DNA of 64,000 bases from Bedellia somnulentella (taxonomy: Eukaryota > Arthropoda > Insecta > Lepidoptera > Bedelliidae), in contig OY755179.1 in the NCBI GenBank assembly GCA_963576735.1, forward strand, positions 5,952,001 to 6,016,000, in the 5' to 3' direction. The translations under genes and the position numbers were made by a program. Every line of letters begins with the position of its first letter. Within the stretch, counting starts at the first letter, position 1. Positions 1-10,619 of this stretch are shown here, one piece after another. The notes below the pieces were generated by a model. It was not told the origin of the DNA and searched no databases. It was given only the letters and a program-made list of their open reading frames with translations.

Positions 1-484
1 TATTTCAATTTGAATATTCTCAAATTGAAATTTAAGTGAAAATAAACGGTTTTTTGTGACCAAATTTTTCCTTAAAAATTTGCTTACTTTTTCCTCGATT
101 AAAAGAAACGGGGGTTTATTCTGTCTCTTTGGAGGTAAGTTTTGTTTTGAGAATTTGGTGTGGCTATTTTAATTAAAAAGCTTTAACAGTTCAGCCTTAT
201 ATTTTTCATCGTATTGTTTCGATATATCTCCTAACACACTGAAATGGCTCTCATTTTCCAAAATTACAGACGTTTTCAATAAAACTAGATTCAACTGCAG
301 CAAAAGTGAAATAAATAGAAAACACATCTATAGTTATAGTTTAAAGAGGAAATTTTTTACCTTTGTTTGATAGTTGGTTTGAAAGAGCTTATCTACGAAA
401 TTACTTAACCAATACTTATAAAAAACACTGCTAGAAAGATACACTATTCTGGAATGATATACGCTTTATATCCTGAAAAATAAA
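1..484. other. AT-rich stretch, nothing recognised
   Basis: No coding frame, tRNA-like box or repeat end could be recognised before the Hel-2 start at 485. Confidence 0.4.
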
Positions 485-748
485 TCCTATTAATATTATA
501 AATGTAAAAGTTTAGATGTTTGGATGTTAATGTTTTTGCAATGAAAAGGCTCCTCAAGTACAAAATGTATATGAATGAAATTTGGCAGAATGCTAGATAA
601 TGACCTAAATTAAAAAAAAATGATATTCTTTATACCGGAAAAATTGGACTAATTAAATATTCATGCCTGGTTAAACTCAGAGTACCGGAAAATATACCTA
701 AAGTTTGGCATAATCAAATTTACAGTACGAAGTCTGTCGGGTCTGCTA
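485..748 (+). mobile_element. Hel-2, short non-autonomous Helitron
   Basis: Starts A|TCCTATTAATATTATAAA and ends in the Hel-2 terminus GTACGAAGTCTGTCGGGTC followed by GCTA. The final base differs from the CTAG seen in other copies. No target duplication is visible, as expected for Helitrons. This uninterrupted copy acts as the empty-site paralogue for the interrupted copy at 12201-13560. It has no coding capacity. Confidence 0.6.
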
Positions 749-762
749 TAATATATTATATA

Positions 763-1714
763 CTAGTGGATCGTCCCAGCTTCGCACGGGTAGCGTTGTT
801 TTTTTAAATATCTGAGGTTTCTTTCTTCAGTCCCTGCTTAAGCATTGTGAAATTCAGCGCAATGTTTTCAATTTATTTAATTTATAGCACTCCCTAAACA
901 GTGTAGTTTGGTGATATTGAATGCGCTTTAATGAACGGTTCAGTATTTCCATTAAATAGCAAATTTTGGAATAAAACGCTATGAAGTATTTATAACAATC
1001 TGAAAAATAAATCATTACGTGATGTAGGATGCAACTACTGGCGCCATCTAGTATGTTATATAAATTAGTAAAGATTTGGTTTTGGTCACGGGCGCGCTGG
1101 CTTATTTTATGTATAATTTCGGTGTTTGTCTACCAATTTCTATGATTCTTTTTTTATTGAATAGGTAATAATGTTACCTTTTTTAAATTAGGGATGAGTG
1201 AGAGGTTTACAAACGCAAGAGTAAACAAATATAATCAGAATGTTCCGAACTGCTAAGCTATCAGGAATTACACGTGTTATTGTGAGTCAACCGTAAAAGA
1301 TAGACATAAACTGTTAAGGTTTTTTTTTTAGATAATTTTATGCAAAATTTTTCCATCGTACATGATTTCTATGTAAGTTTAACCATTAAGGCTGCACACG
1401 CGACGGAAGTTTAAAAAATGAAGTTACTTCTCCCGTTTTCCCAAAATTTCCCAAAATTCCCCTTTACTCCTCTGCTGGAAAGTATACAAAAACCTGCGCA
1501 GGAGTATGAAGAATAATTGTACCAAGTTTCGTTAGAATCCGTCGAGTAGTTTTTGTTTCCATAAGGAACATACAAACCGACAGACAGACAGACAGACAGA
1601 CAAAAATTTTACTGATTGCATTTTTGGCATCAGTACCGATCCCTAATCATCACCTGATAGTTATTTTGAAAATATATTTCATGTACAGAATTGACCTCTC
1701 TACAGATTTATAGA
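763..1714 (-). mobile_element. Hel-1, non-autonomous Helitron
   Basis: Read on the minus strand, it begins TCTATAAATCTGTAGAGAG after an A and ends ...GAAGCTGGGACGATCCACTAG before a T. That is the A|TC...CTAG|T signature of Helitrons, with no target-site duplication. An internal tetranucleotide run (ACAG)n lies at about 1580-1600 and recurs at the same place in the three other copies (12219-13183, 27325-28609, 33751-34963). It has no open frame and must be moved in trans. Confidence 0.7.
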
Positions 1715-2243
1715 TATATAACATAGGCACGAGAAAACACCCGTATTCTAAACATAAAAAGGTTCAATTTCACTTGGGTCTTTATTGTCTCGTATTCATA
1801 TTGTTGTAGAGCATGCTTCTTAAGGTCTGTGTAGTATTGTAACTCAATTCATAAATTTTGACATAGGTCACTGTAGTATTAAGCGTGCGATTTATATATA
1901 TGTATAGTATAAAATATGAAGCCTTAATAAATGGCATTTTACAAAAACTGAAAACTTTTACATCAAATACATTCAAAGGTTTTTAACCGATGATTACTAC
2001 ATAGTAATTTCAAACGGCTTGCTTCATCACTAATGATCGTTTTATTGATTGCTTGTTTTATTGATGTCAGTGTTTAATGACTATGATTGTTAATAAAATG
2101 TCCTGTTTTGTAAACTTTATTAATGAAATAGAACAAAATCTTTATCTATTTATCCTCCAATGAAAAGACAACTGCTAAAAAAGAATAGCTAAAATAATTT
2201 GTAGAAGGTGTAAGAACTTCATGCTATACTAATATATTTACAT
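1715..2243. other. unassigned AT-rich stretch
   Basis: Only short random frames occur here and no repeat end is recognisable. Confidence 0.4.
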
Positions 2244-2490
2244 AAATGCATACACTCATGGATATAAATCCCTGAAAGGGGTAGCCATAACTGAGGAATT
2301 AGAATTGAAAATGCCTCAAACACTTTTGGAAGTTGAATGGCGATAAGATGGTAAAACAAAGGTTGTTGGTGATGGGTCTTCACCCGCATCGCCCAAAAAT
2401 TCCTTACAAACCCCAATAACCTCTGTCACCTTTTACATATTTCCACGCTAAGAAGTGGGGTAGCGATATTCTAAGCTGACACTACAGAGC
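2244..2490 (-). mobile_element. SINE-B copy, diverged
   Basis: On the plus strand this reads from a TACAT-type tail (2244) to the reversed head ending ACACTACAGAGC (2490). It is full length but has many substitutions, so it is an old copy. Confidence 0.65.
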
Positions 2491-2741
2491 TTTGTTTGCA
2501 ATCAAAATGGTAAATGTGTACTTGTTTGTAGATTATTATATTTCAATCTACAAAAAACTCAAGTAGTTATTTCCTTTCGTGTTACTCGTATATAGAGGCT
2601 GTCGCTCGACTAACTTGGTAAGATTAGAGGTTTTCTACTGACATTACGATCGATATTGGCTTTGGATGTCTCATTCACCTCCGTCTTAGCATTCTCTTAA
2701 GATAATTTTACTATAAATACACACATTCATACTAAATCTAA

Positions 2742-2866
2742 CCAAATACATACATACATACATGCATATACTCACGCCATTATTTCCCATTGGGGTAGCT
2801 TTGTACCATTGCCACTTTGTGCGATCCTGGCAAAACTCTCTAGCTTCGTTTACATCAATCAATCTA
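2742..2866 (-). mobile_element. RTE-w 3' end, 5'-truncated
   Basis: It carries the CATACATACATA tail, the reversed 3' terminus (ACTCACGCCATTA, then TTCCCATTGGGGTAG) and part of the last coding codons up to TTACATCAATCAATC. This is a minus-strand truncated insertion of about 125 bp. Confidence 0.65.
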
Positions 2867-3160
2867 ACCAAATATTGTACCATTTCCAAGAAGTATTGAT
2901 TTAAAAAAACTTGGGCAATAAACTTTACATGCAATAAAAAAGTCTGAACGAAAAGCATTAATTGAGTTTGTATTACCTTTCTGGTTGCTCAACAATGAAA
3001 TAAAATTGCGCTCAATTTAGCGCCCAAAAATATAGTTAAAATTTTGTTTATGTTTTATATATGTATAAGCACGTAAATTGTTTTTTTGTTATTTAAATTT
3101 GTTGATTTGGAGTCGGCAACAAATGAAAATCTATCTCTTTTTCTTTTTTAGAAATATTAT
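2867..3160. other. unassigned stretch
   Basis: AT-rich, with no recognisable gene or repeat end. Confidence 0.35.
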
Positions 3161-3161
3161 C

Positions 3162-3215
3162 ATAAGGCAGAGGTACTAATACTTCTGGACATCACGTGAC
3201 TCTGTCATCTGTTTT
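3162..3215 (-). mobile_element. SINE-A fragment
   Basis: About 50 bp match the 3' half of SINE-A: GGCAGAGGTACTAATACTTC, then ACATCACGTGACTCTGTCA. Both ends are missing. Confidence 0.5.
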
Positions 3216-3568
3216 TAAAATATTTTTAAATATTAGACGTCAACCCAATGGAGCTCCGAGTAATTAATATTTTTTCGCATATATTTACGACGCAAGTTAG
3301 TAATAGTCTTGTTACACTTGCTGTTACGGACTAAATGAAAACAACACTAGTTAAACGATTGAATCTAGCTTACCTAGTGTATTTGTTCGAACTTACTACG
3401 GAAAAGTCAAAAGATAAAGTCATAATTCTCTGTATAGGCAGTCTAGTACGTCTGTGTATGCAACATAGCACCAAATCTAAGTAACAAAACATTATCGTTA
3501 ACGGGGCACCTTTCATGGGAATATTGGATAATAAAATATTTATAAAAAATAAATATAATATATTTTTT

Positions 3569-3815
3569 TACATACATACATATACTCGCGGCTATAAATC
3601 CCTAGAAGGGGTAGCCAGAGCTAAGGAACTAGAAGTTCCTCAGCCACTTATGGACAGTTGAGTGGGGAAAAGATGGCAAAATAAAGGTTGTTGGTGATAG
3701 GTCTCCAACCGCAACGCCCAAAAATCCCTCAAAAGCCCCAATACCGGTATTCGCCTCCTACGTACACCCACTAGCAGAAATGGTGTAATGTTATTTTAAG
3801 CCGACACTACACAGC
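3569..3815 (-). mobile_element. SINE-B copy, full length
   Basis: Runs from the TACATACATACAT tail to the reversed head TAAGCCGACACTACACAGC. A truncated plus-strand copy follows 30 bp downstream, so the two can fold back on each other. Confidence 0.75.
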
Positions 3816-3847
3816 AACATTTTTTTTCTTTTATAAATATGTTGGTG

Positions 3848-3943
3848 CACTTTATTTTCCAAAAGTGGCAGAGGAATTTCTAATTCCTTAGCTCTGGCTA
3901 AACCTTTTAGTAATTTATAGCCGTGAGTATGTGTATGTATATT
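3848..3943 (+). mobile_element. SINE-B, 5'-truncated
   Basis: Only the 3' 95 bp are present, from the CCAAAAGTGGCAGAGGAA segment through ATTTATAGCCGTGAGTATG and a short TATG tail. Confidence 0.65.
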
Positions 3944-4379
3944 GGTGCTTGGTGCTGCCAGAAACTTCCTTCTTTAAACAGATATGGTAGAGATATAGTA
4001 GAGTTTCAGACCATTTTTAACGTAGTGGGGCCGTTTTTATACTTAATATTTTACAGTAATCATCTTTTCAGACCGCCCCGCCCCGGTGTTGTCATTTTCA
4101 CATTACTATTAAAATACGTCATCCGTAATGTCTTAGTCATTTTGATAAATCTGTCTGTCCTATACGGATGTATTGGCTCAATGTATGTTCAAAGAAATTG
4201 CGTGAGAAGAAACAGATGTGTGTTTAAGTGACACGCCATTTTGTTTGGCGACAAACGGTTTATTGACGGCTGATTGGTTAATTGCTTCGTTTCATCAATT
4301 GAGCGGGAGCTTTTGAGACAACCGCCTTTGTTCCGTAGGTTGATGTTGCACTAACAACGCTATGTTTGGTTTTACTTAC
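3944..4379. other. unassigned stretch
   Basis: A 102-codon plus frame (3923-4231) starts inside the SINE-B tail and resembles no family I know; I take it as chance. No other feature is seen. Confidence 0.35.
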
Positions 4380-4516
4380 TTATTTAGTTATACTCATACT
4401 GTTTTTTTTCCATTGGGGTAGGCAGAGGATCCTGACTAAATTAAAATCGATCGCCACTTTATACAGTGTTTACAAATCTCTCTTGCTTCCATTACATAAA
4501 TTGATGATCTAAATTT
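4380..4516 (-). mobile_element. RTE-w 3' fragment, old
   Basis: Reversed RTE-w 3' end: TTCCATTGGGGTAGGCAGAG, GATCGCCACTTTATAC and CTCTCTTGCTTCCATTACAT are recognisable with many changes. Confidence 0.5.
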
Positions 4517-5454
4517 TGCTAGAATCATACATATGTCAATTTAGTTTTACAACAGAAATATTTCTAGACATATCATCATGGTAATAGTAAAAATAGCGCA
4601 AAATAGATTAAAAGACAAAAAAGCACAGTAAGTTGGAATTGCTAACTACCCCACCCACTAAAATAAATATCTACTGTATTTTTTGCATAATTATAAACTT
4701 AACAGAGAAACCCATCTTTAAACTCATCAAAGATTTAAACATCTCTTAATTTTATCGGATTTGATTTCTTGTTCATCTATTTTAGACCCCTTTTTACGTT
4801 GAGTACTTTACTTACTTTAAGATTTAGTTTTAATTATTTATCATTTAAAGTAATCGCAAACGTTAGAACGGCTAAGAGAAAATAAAATTATAGCTCCGAA
4901 CATCTCCTTGTAGAGACGATGTTTTAACTCTAGATTATTTAGAATTATGTCTTAAGGTCAATAAATCCGTTGGTCTGAGGTCGATTCAATTAAAACCTAT
5001 GACCGATGAAACGAAAACAACGGACCTCCATTTAGACAAAGCACTTGATAGTGATATTTTACAGTACTGTATTTTTAATTTTAGTAAATTTCTTTGATAT
5101 ATCGTCGACGATCTGCAAAACCGCTGATCTGTCATTTGCAATACCGCGAAACAGCAAAAAGTAGCGAAAATAAAATTATCGCGCCACGCTGTTCTAAAAT
5201 TTCATAGGCAGGCGTTGGTGAAAATACCACTTTGATTTAGTTAATAAGAAACCTTCTAATGCTTAGTTGCAATAGCGCGATGCCTGAACCGTGTTTCAAA
5301 TTGCAACTGAATACCGCGGATTTACAGAATCGCCGAATTAAGGAATGGACTTGTGGGTATTGGTTGGGTAAAAAAACAATATATAGGGAGTTCTCAAGGG
5401 AGTGATAAAGAACATAAAATACACCTGTCTCTCAAAATAGCAGGTCACCAGGAG
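4517..5454. other. unassigned stretch
   Basis: About 0.9 kb with no gene recognised. The part from 5100 to 5350 is locally richer in GC, with several GCG/CGC words, but I could not pair it with another copy. Confidence 0.35.
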
Positions 5455-5710
5455 ATTACGCTACACTAGCTTTGTAGACTACATCACAAAGTTATTCGAA
5501 GAGGATCCTATGGAAGTGATTATATACACAGATTGTTGCACAGCTCCGTCAACCGTTATAACGTGTAGTTAAAATGCTCTTTTGCGGATGCCCGTTAAAT
5601 ATAATGTAACGGTAATACAGAAGTTTTTAGGAAAGGGTCACAAACCGATGGAGGCAGACTCTGTGCATTCTAGCCAATTTGCCATGGCATCAAAAGAGGC
5701 TAGGTGGTGA
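5455..5710 (+). pseudogene. decayed transposase-like fragment
   Basis: Reading the frame through 5510-5711 gives about 80 residues with one in-frame stop near 5566: ITKLFEEDPMEVIIYTD, then NALLRMPVKYNVTVIQKFLG, then KGHKPMEADSVHS. From memory, the order 'IIxYxDxC ... VTxxQKxL ... GHxxMExDSVHS' recurs in uncharacterised, repetitive arthropod proteins that resemble DDE-type transposases. The aspartate of YTD and the GH/ME/DSVH block would be the conserved parts. No start codon, full domain or terminal repeat is present, so this is a relic. Family assignment is inference and a host pseudogene is possible. Confidence 0.35.
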
Positions 5711-5775
5711 TGCCTGATTATGCATTTTCAAGTACTACAGCCGAAAAAACTATGTGACAGATGTGTAACCGTGTG

Positions 5776-6024
5776 AGCCGTGTAGTGCCGGCTTAGAATT
5801 TTACTACCCCTTTCTACCTACGGATGTTGTACGAGGCGACTAAGGGGTATGGGGATTTTGAAAGTGGTTTTTGGGCAATGCGGTTGGAAAAACATCACCA
5901 AAAATACTTTATTTCTACCATCTTGCCCCTTACCAACTTCCAAACGTGGCTGACGAAACTTCCGGTTCTCAAGCTCTGGCTACCCCTTTTTGGGATTTAT
6001 GGCTGAAAGTATATGTATGTCTGT
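5776..6024 (+). mobile_element. SINE-B copy, full length
   Basis: Head GCCGTGTAGTGCCGGCTTAG at 5778, the GAGGCGACTAAGG block, the GGGCAATGCGGTTGG block and the 3' end GGGATTTATGGCTGAAAG with a short TATG tail. This is a more diverged subtype than the copies around 30 kb. Confidence 0.7.
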
Positions 6025-6289
6025 AGATGTTTAACAGATATAAGAGTACTAAGGTACAAAGAGAGGTACTGTTGATTATATATTCATAATTAACGGATGA
6101 CTACATGTCTTGACCCCGAAGACGCGCCAAACTAATAAAATCCCTTTTGCCTAAAGCTCCACAGCTTCACGAAGAGCCAACGACAAAAAAAATATCATCT
6201 GCAACTGCAAGAGCTGAAAAGAATGATTCCCGACTGATTGATTTTTCATTAGCGAAATTCTTCTGTATAATACTGAATCAGTGACACAC

Positions 6290-6600
6290 TGCATGTTAGA
6301 ACATGCGCTTATCATGCAGAGAGGCATCAGCTCAATTGCCGTGTCGGGTCTACACCAATGTGTCTTTTCCTAAGTCATGTATGTGATTAATTTATCTTGG
6401 TTGTTAACGATGAAGGAAAACATTGTGAGGAAACCCACATGAAAAAGTAGTTCTTAGTCTGACTGTGTATTCGTACAAAACAGCGACAGGCCTGCCCCCT
6501 GTCACGTGAGTACACTGTCCAAGCAAAACGTGGGCTCTCTGAACACCAGGAGACAATGTCACAGGATACTACAGGAAGTATAAGTTCCTCTGTCAACCTT
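6290..6600 (+). mobile_element. SINE-A copy, diverged
   Basis: The tRNA-like head is partly eroded (TTAGAACATGCGCTTATC). The body is clear: GTGTCGGGTCTACACCAATG, GAGGAAACCCACATG, then GGCCTGCCCCCTGTCACGTG. It ends without the TTATG tail. Confidence 0.65.
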
Positions 6601-6781
6601 TTTATTATTAAGTTGATTTTACTAAGCCAAAGTTTATTTGGTAATGTAGAAAACTGTTGATGAATTTCATTATTAAGAAAAACGAACAAATAGGTAAAGA
6701 TGAAAGTGTTTTAACTTAACCACTTGTCTACCTTTTCAGATAGAATGCAAATGTTGAGAACGCCTAACTATCACATAATTT

Positions 6782-6955
6782 GAATGTTTTTGTTCATGAA
6801 AACCTCATGTGGGGATTATTACTAATAAATAAAGAATAAATAAAGGAAAAAAAAAATTCGACACGGGCGGGAATTGAACCCGCAACCTCGGTATACGCCT
6901 CCGTTGTTCTGCCATGGAGCTGCCAGTGCGAAATTCTTCTATCCTTTGTTTTTTT
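6782..6955 (-). mobile_element. FB-C, tRNA-like foldback element
   Basis: On the minus strand a tRNA-like core (about 6935-6862) has an A box near GGCAGCTCCATGGCAGAAC and a B box GCGGGTTCAATTCCC. It is followed by GTGTCGAA, a T-run, TTTATT repeats and CCCCACATGAGGTTTTCATG. The 5' side carries AAAGGATAGAAGAATTTCGC, the inverse of the CGAAATTTTTCTTTCCTTT arm, so the acceptor stem is extended by flanking inverted arms. Confidence 0.55.
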
Positions 6956-7257
6956 TTACACTTTTAAGTAGTGTTTGCGTTTCCTACCTCCGAAAAGAAA
7001 GGTACTTGTTCAATAATCGAAGTACGAGTAATATATATTACGGCGACCACATGTTTTTGGACGTAAGTGTGTCTGTAGAGTGGAGCTTTGCAGCGACAAA
7101 GCGCTGTTCTCAAAGTTTGTTTGAAAGCGCGGTTTAGTTCACTTCCTATAAACTTTACTAACTAGTAGTTTCATAGGAGTACCGAGGGTCTGCTTTTAAG
7201 GAATTTATAAGATCTATTCAATGGTCAATCTATATTTCTTTACATACATATACTATT
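6956..7257. other. unassigned stretch upstream of RTE-w
   Basis: No recognisable gene or repeat. It ends in ACATACATATACTATTT just before the RTE-w head. Confidence 0.35.
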
Positions 7258-10200
7258 TGCTGTGTAGTGTCGACATAGAATAGCACTACCCCATCTCGTC
7301 CCGTGGGTGTTTCGTGGGAGTCGACTAAGGGAACAGGGCTTTTCCATCTTCGCCCTTACACCAATCCAAGGTCTGCCGTGCCGAGGGATGCGTGGCCAGG
7401 GGTGAGCCTGGTCTCTAGCGTGCCGCCGTCCCGGAGCTTGGTGCACTCCGGGTACTAAATAACCTTACCTAGTCAAGCGGGGCTCTGGCTAGGCGGACAG
7501 TTCATTTACCTTGCTTTTCGTGGGGTCCAAATGTGTTTCCAATCAAAAATAAAACACGATGGCGGCGATGTGGCTCGCCACCTATCACGCCGTGGTTCCT
7601 CGCGGGGCGAAAAGTGGGCTGAAGAGACCCGCTTTGGTACGATGAATGTGTGTGGAGGGATGCATGAAAAATTAGATGAAGTATGTTTGATTATGGAAGA
7701 AAGAAACCTAGATTTTCTGTGTGTAAATGAAACGAAGCGCAAGGAAAAAGAGGTTTCACAACTTGGCCCATTTACAGCTATCTGGTCGGGAGTTGCCGAG
7801 AGTGACAGAGCTTGCCAAGGCGTGGGACTTCTAATATCTGAAAGGATGGCTAAGTGCATGAAAGATTATGCATGTGTGAGTCCAAGGCTCCTATGGATAA
7901 AGGTGAAAGTGGGGCTGGTCCGGATGCGCATAATTTGTGTATATGCTCCGGACATGTCCAAATCACTATCCGAGAGGGAGGAGTTTTGGAATTTGTTAGA
8001 CGATGTTGCGAATGGGTGTGATCAGAATGAGAGAATTGTTATGTTAGGAGATTTTAATGGTTGGGTTGGGGTGTCACGCAACGGTTGTGAAAGAGTTTTA
8101 GGAAAGTTTGGTGATAAAAGAGTGAACGAGAATGGGGAGAAAGTGATTGATGTATGTTTGGGGAGGAATCTTTGTGTTACGAACACGTTGTTTGAACACA
8201 AAGATATCCATATGTATACTAGACAGAGGGGAAGCGAGAGAAGTATGATAGATTTTGTGATAGTGGATGAAAGGCTAAGAGCAAAGGTTGTTGACACCAG
8301 AGTCTACAGGGGCATTAACGTTGGCACAGATCACTTCCTCGTGATATCACGATTGAGGGGACTGTGCAAGCGTTGGCGTCACAGGGCCAAAGTGTCAACA
8401 ACTGAATTTGCGAGAATAAAAGTGGAGAAATTGGAAGAGGATGAAAATATTAGAGATGAATATATGAAGAAATTGGACGACAGGCTAAGTTGCGTGGAGA
8501 TGAAGGATGAATTGGAAATAGAAGAAGTATGGGATGTGCTCAAATCGTCAATGGTTGAATGTGCGACGGAAGTATGTGGATTGAGTAAAAGAACAAATAG
8601 ACCACCAACAAGTTGGTGGGATAAAGATGTGAAAGAGGCAGTTGGAGATAAGAAGAAAGCTTGGTTAGATTTACTAGCGATTAAAGCTAGTAAACGAATG
8701 GATGCGAGAGTAACCGATGATGTAGTGAAGAATAGTGAAGATATATATATATATGAATATAAGAGAGTTAAGAATGAGGTTAAGAAGAAAATAGAAAAGA
8801 AAAAGCGTGATTTGATAGAATGGTGTGAGAGGAAACTCTCTGATAATTTCCGGAATAACCAAAAGTTGTTCTGGAAATATATCCGGAAAGAAAAGGGAGT
8901 TTCCCAAAACACGAGTGTGAATGTAGTGAGAGATGAACAGGGTGAATTGGCGACGGATGAAAGTAGCATAAGACGAGTATGGAAGAACTATTTTGAGGGA
9001 CTCTTTGAAAAAGAGGATTCACCTATTTCTTCGCCAATTGGCAGCAATGTTGACTGGAATGAGGCATTGGGTGACAGTAGTGACAGTGAGATTAGTATGG
9101 AAGAAGTAACGAAAGCACTGAAAAGTATGAAAGTAGGGAAAGCAGCAGGGTATGATAGGATAAGTATCAAAATGCTGAGGGCTGGTAAAGGGTTGGTGGC
9201 TTCCTGGCTGTACTTCCTTTTTCAAAAGTGTTGGTCGAGTGGTAAAGTACCACGAGATTGGTGCAGGGCAGTAATTGTGCCCTTATATAAAGGAAAAGGG
9301 TCACACCAGGAAGCTAAAAACTACCGCGGAATCAGCCTACACAGTGTTTTCGGTAAATTGTATGCAAAGGTATTGATTGAAAGAGTGATGAATGAAACAG
9401 ATGACAAAATTTGGGATGTGCAAGCAGGATTTAGAAAGGGAATGAGATGTATGGATCAAATCTTCTCTTTAAGGAGCATCACTGAAAAGTTCTTAGCCAA
9501 GAATCGAAAGGTGTATTGCTCCTTCATAGATTTAGAGAAGGCGTATGATAGGGTGGTAAGGAAGTATTTGTGGGAGGTGTTACCCAAGTTCGGCTTGGGG
9601 AGCCAACTTATACGTGCACTGGTATCACTCTATGAGGATTCTAGTGCATGTGTAAGAATAAACGGGGAAAACACAGACTGGTTCGGTATCTCTAGGGGTG
9701 TCCGACAGGGATGTGTAGCTTCTCCGTGGCTCTTCAACTTGTTCATGGATGACTGTCTGATAGAGTTGCGTGAAAGTGATTATGGACTGAGAATGGGTGG
9801 ATTCGTCATCAAATGCCTCTTATATGCTGATGATCAAGTGTTACTTGCATCGTCGGTTGAGGAGTTGCAAGAGATGATGAATATTGCATGTGCGTCGTTT
9901 GAAAGAAAAGGAATGAGAGTAAATGTGGATAAAACCAAAACCATGGTTTTCGAGAGAGAGGAGAATATGACTGAATGCGTGATTGAGATCAATGGTAAGA
10001 AAGTGGAACAAGTGAAAGAGTTCGTATATCTGGGAAGTTTGTTTACTAGGGATGGAAAGTGTGATGAAGACATTGAAAGAAGAGTAAAAAAGGGTAATGC
10101 GGTAAATGGAGCACTGGATAGTCTCATGTCTAGTCAATCGGTGTCCGAAAAGGCCCGAATGGCTGTGCATGGTGCTGTCCTCGTTCCTACGCTTATGTAT

Positions 10201-10619
10201 GGCAGTGAATGTTGGGTGTGGCAGAAGAAGCATGAAAGCAGAGTAAATGCAGTAGAAATGAGATCCCTCAGAAAAGTTTGTAATGTAAGGTTATGTGATC
10301 GTGTGAGGAATGATGTGATTCGTGAAAGGTGTGGTGTAAAAGATGATATTGTAAGAAAGATAGAAAAAGGAATGTTGAGATGGTTTGGGCACATAGAGAG
10401 GATGGATGACAGTAAAGTGGTGAAAGAGATATAGAGCCAATGTGGAAGGTAATGTTAGTAGAGGACGACCTCGGAGGACACATTTAGATCAAATAGAAAA
10501 TGTGCTCAAAAAGGCAGGTGTCCGAAGTACGAAGAATAAAAGAGCATGTATGAAAAGATTGATGGATGTGAATGCGTGCGTGCATGCGGCGTGAGAATAT
10601 GTATGTATTTATGTATATA
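7258..10619 (+). mobile_element. RTE-w, near full-length RTE-clade LINE
   Basis: The element begins GCTGTGTAGTGTCGACATAG, has a 273-bp GC-richer 5' UTR (7258-7530), one long ORF, and a 3' end in a TATG-type tail near 10585-10619. Other truncated copies show the normal 3' end: coding to ...SAYPNGN, then GGCGTGAGTATATG and TATG repeats. This copy lacks about 70 nt there, jumping from GATGTGAATG to GCGGCGTGAGAATATG. No target duplication is visible. SINE-B follows immediately at 10620. Confidence 0.85.
7531..10434 (+). CDS. RTE-clade endonuclease/reverse transcriptase ORF
   Basis: The 967-residue polyprotein nicks target DNA and copies element RNA at the nick. The N-terminal APE-type endonuclease has N39 (TMNVCGG), E67 (VNETK), D174/N176 (GDFNGW), D241 (IDFVIVDE) and D267-H268 (GTDHF). 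The reverse transcriptase (about 515-800) shows PLYKGKG, YRGISL, FIDLEKAYD (about 660), GVRQGC (about 722) and the catalytic YADD (765-768), then YLGSLF. The C-terminal region reads MLRWFGHIERMDD. The start is the first ATG after a stop at 7456. An AT dinucleotide run near 8740 is read in frame as IYIYEY. The frame stops early: GAGATATAGAGCC here against GATTTATAGAGCC at 41690, a 2-nt deletion. The restored frame would continue past 10550, so this copy is probably inactive. Confidence 0.9.
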   Translation: MCFQSKIKHDGGDVARHLSRRGSSRGEKWAEETRFGTMNVCGGMHEKLDEVCLIMEERNLDFLCVNETKRKEKEVSQLGPFTAIWSGVAESDRACQGVGLLISERMAKCMKDYACVSPRLLWIKVKVGLVRMRIICVYAPDMSKSLSEREEFWNLLDDVANGCDQNERIVMLGDFNGWVGVSRNGCERVLGKFGDKRVNENGEKVIDVCLGRNLCVTNTLFEHKDIHMYTRQRGSERSMIDFVIVDERLRAKVVDTRVYRGINVGTDHFLVISRLRGLCKRWRHRAKVSTTEFARIKVEKLEEDENIRDEYMKKLDDRLSCVEMKDELEIEEVWDVLKSSMVECATEVCGLSKRTNRPPTSWWDKDVKEAVGDKKKAWLDLLAIKASKRMDARVTDDVVKNSEDIYIYEYKRVKNEVKKKIEKKKRDLIEWCERKLSDNFRNNQKLFWKYIRKEKGVSQNTSVNVVRDEQGELATDESSIRRVWKNYFEGLFEKEDSPISSPIGSNVDWNEALGDSSDSEISMEEVTKALKSMKVGKAAGYDRISIKMLRAGKGLVASWLYFLFQKCWSSGKVPRDWCRAVIVPLYKGKGSHQEAKNYRGISLHSVFGKLYAKVLIERVMNETDDKIWDVQAGFRKGMRCMDQIFSLRSITEKFLAKNRKVYCSFIDLEKAYDRVVRKYLWEVLPKFGLGSQLIRALVSLYEDSSACVRINGENTDWFGISRGVRQGCVASPWLFNLFMDDCLIELRESDYGLRMGGFVIKCLLYADDQVLLASSVEELQEMMNIACASFERKGMRVNVDKTKTMVFEREENMTECVIEINGKKVEQVKEFVYLGSLFTRDGKCDEDIERRVKKGNAVNGALDSLMSSQSVSEKARMAVHGAVLVPTLMYGSECWVWQKKHESRVNAVEMRSLRKVCNVRLCDRVRNDVIRERCGVKDDIVRKIEKGMLRWFGHIERMDDSKVVKEI

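Noticed and set aside
3923..4231. 102-codon plus-strand frame
   Set aside because: Starts inside a SINE-B tail, has no recognisable motif and no codon signal.
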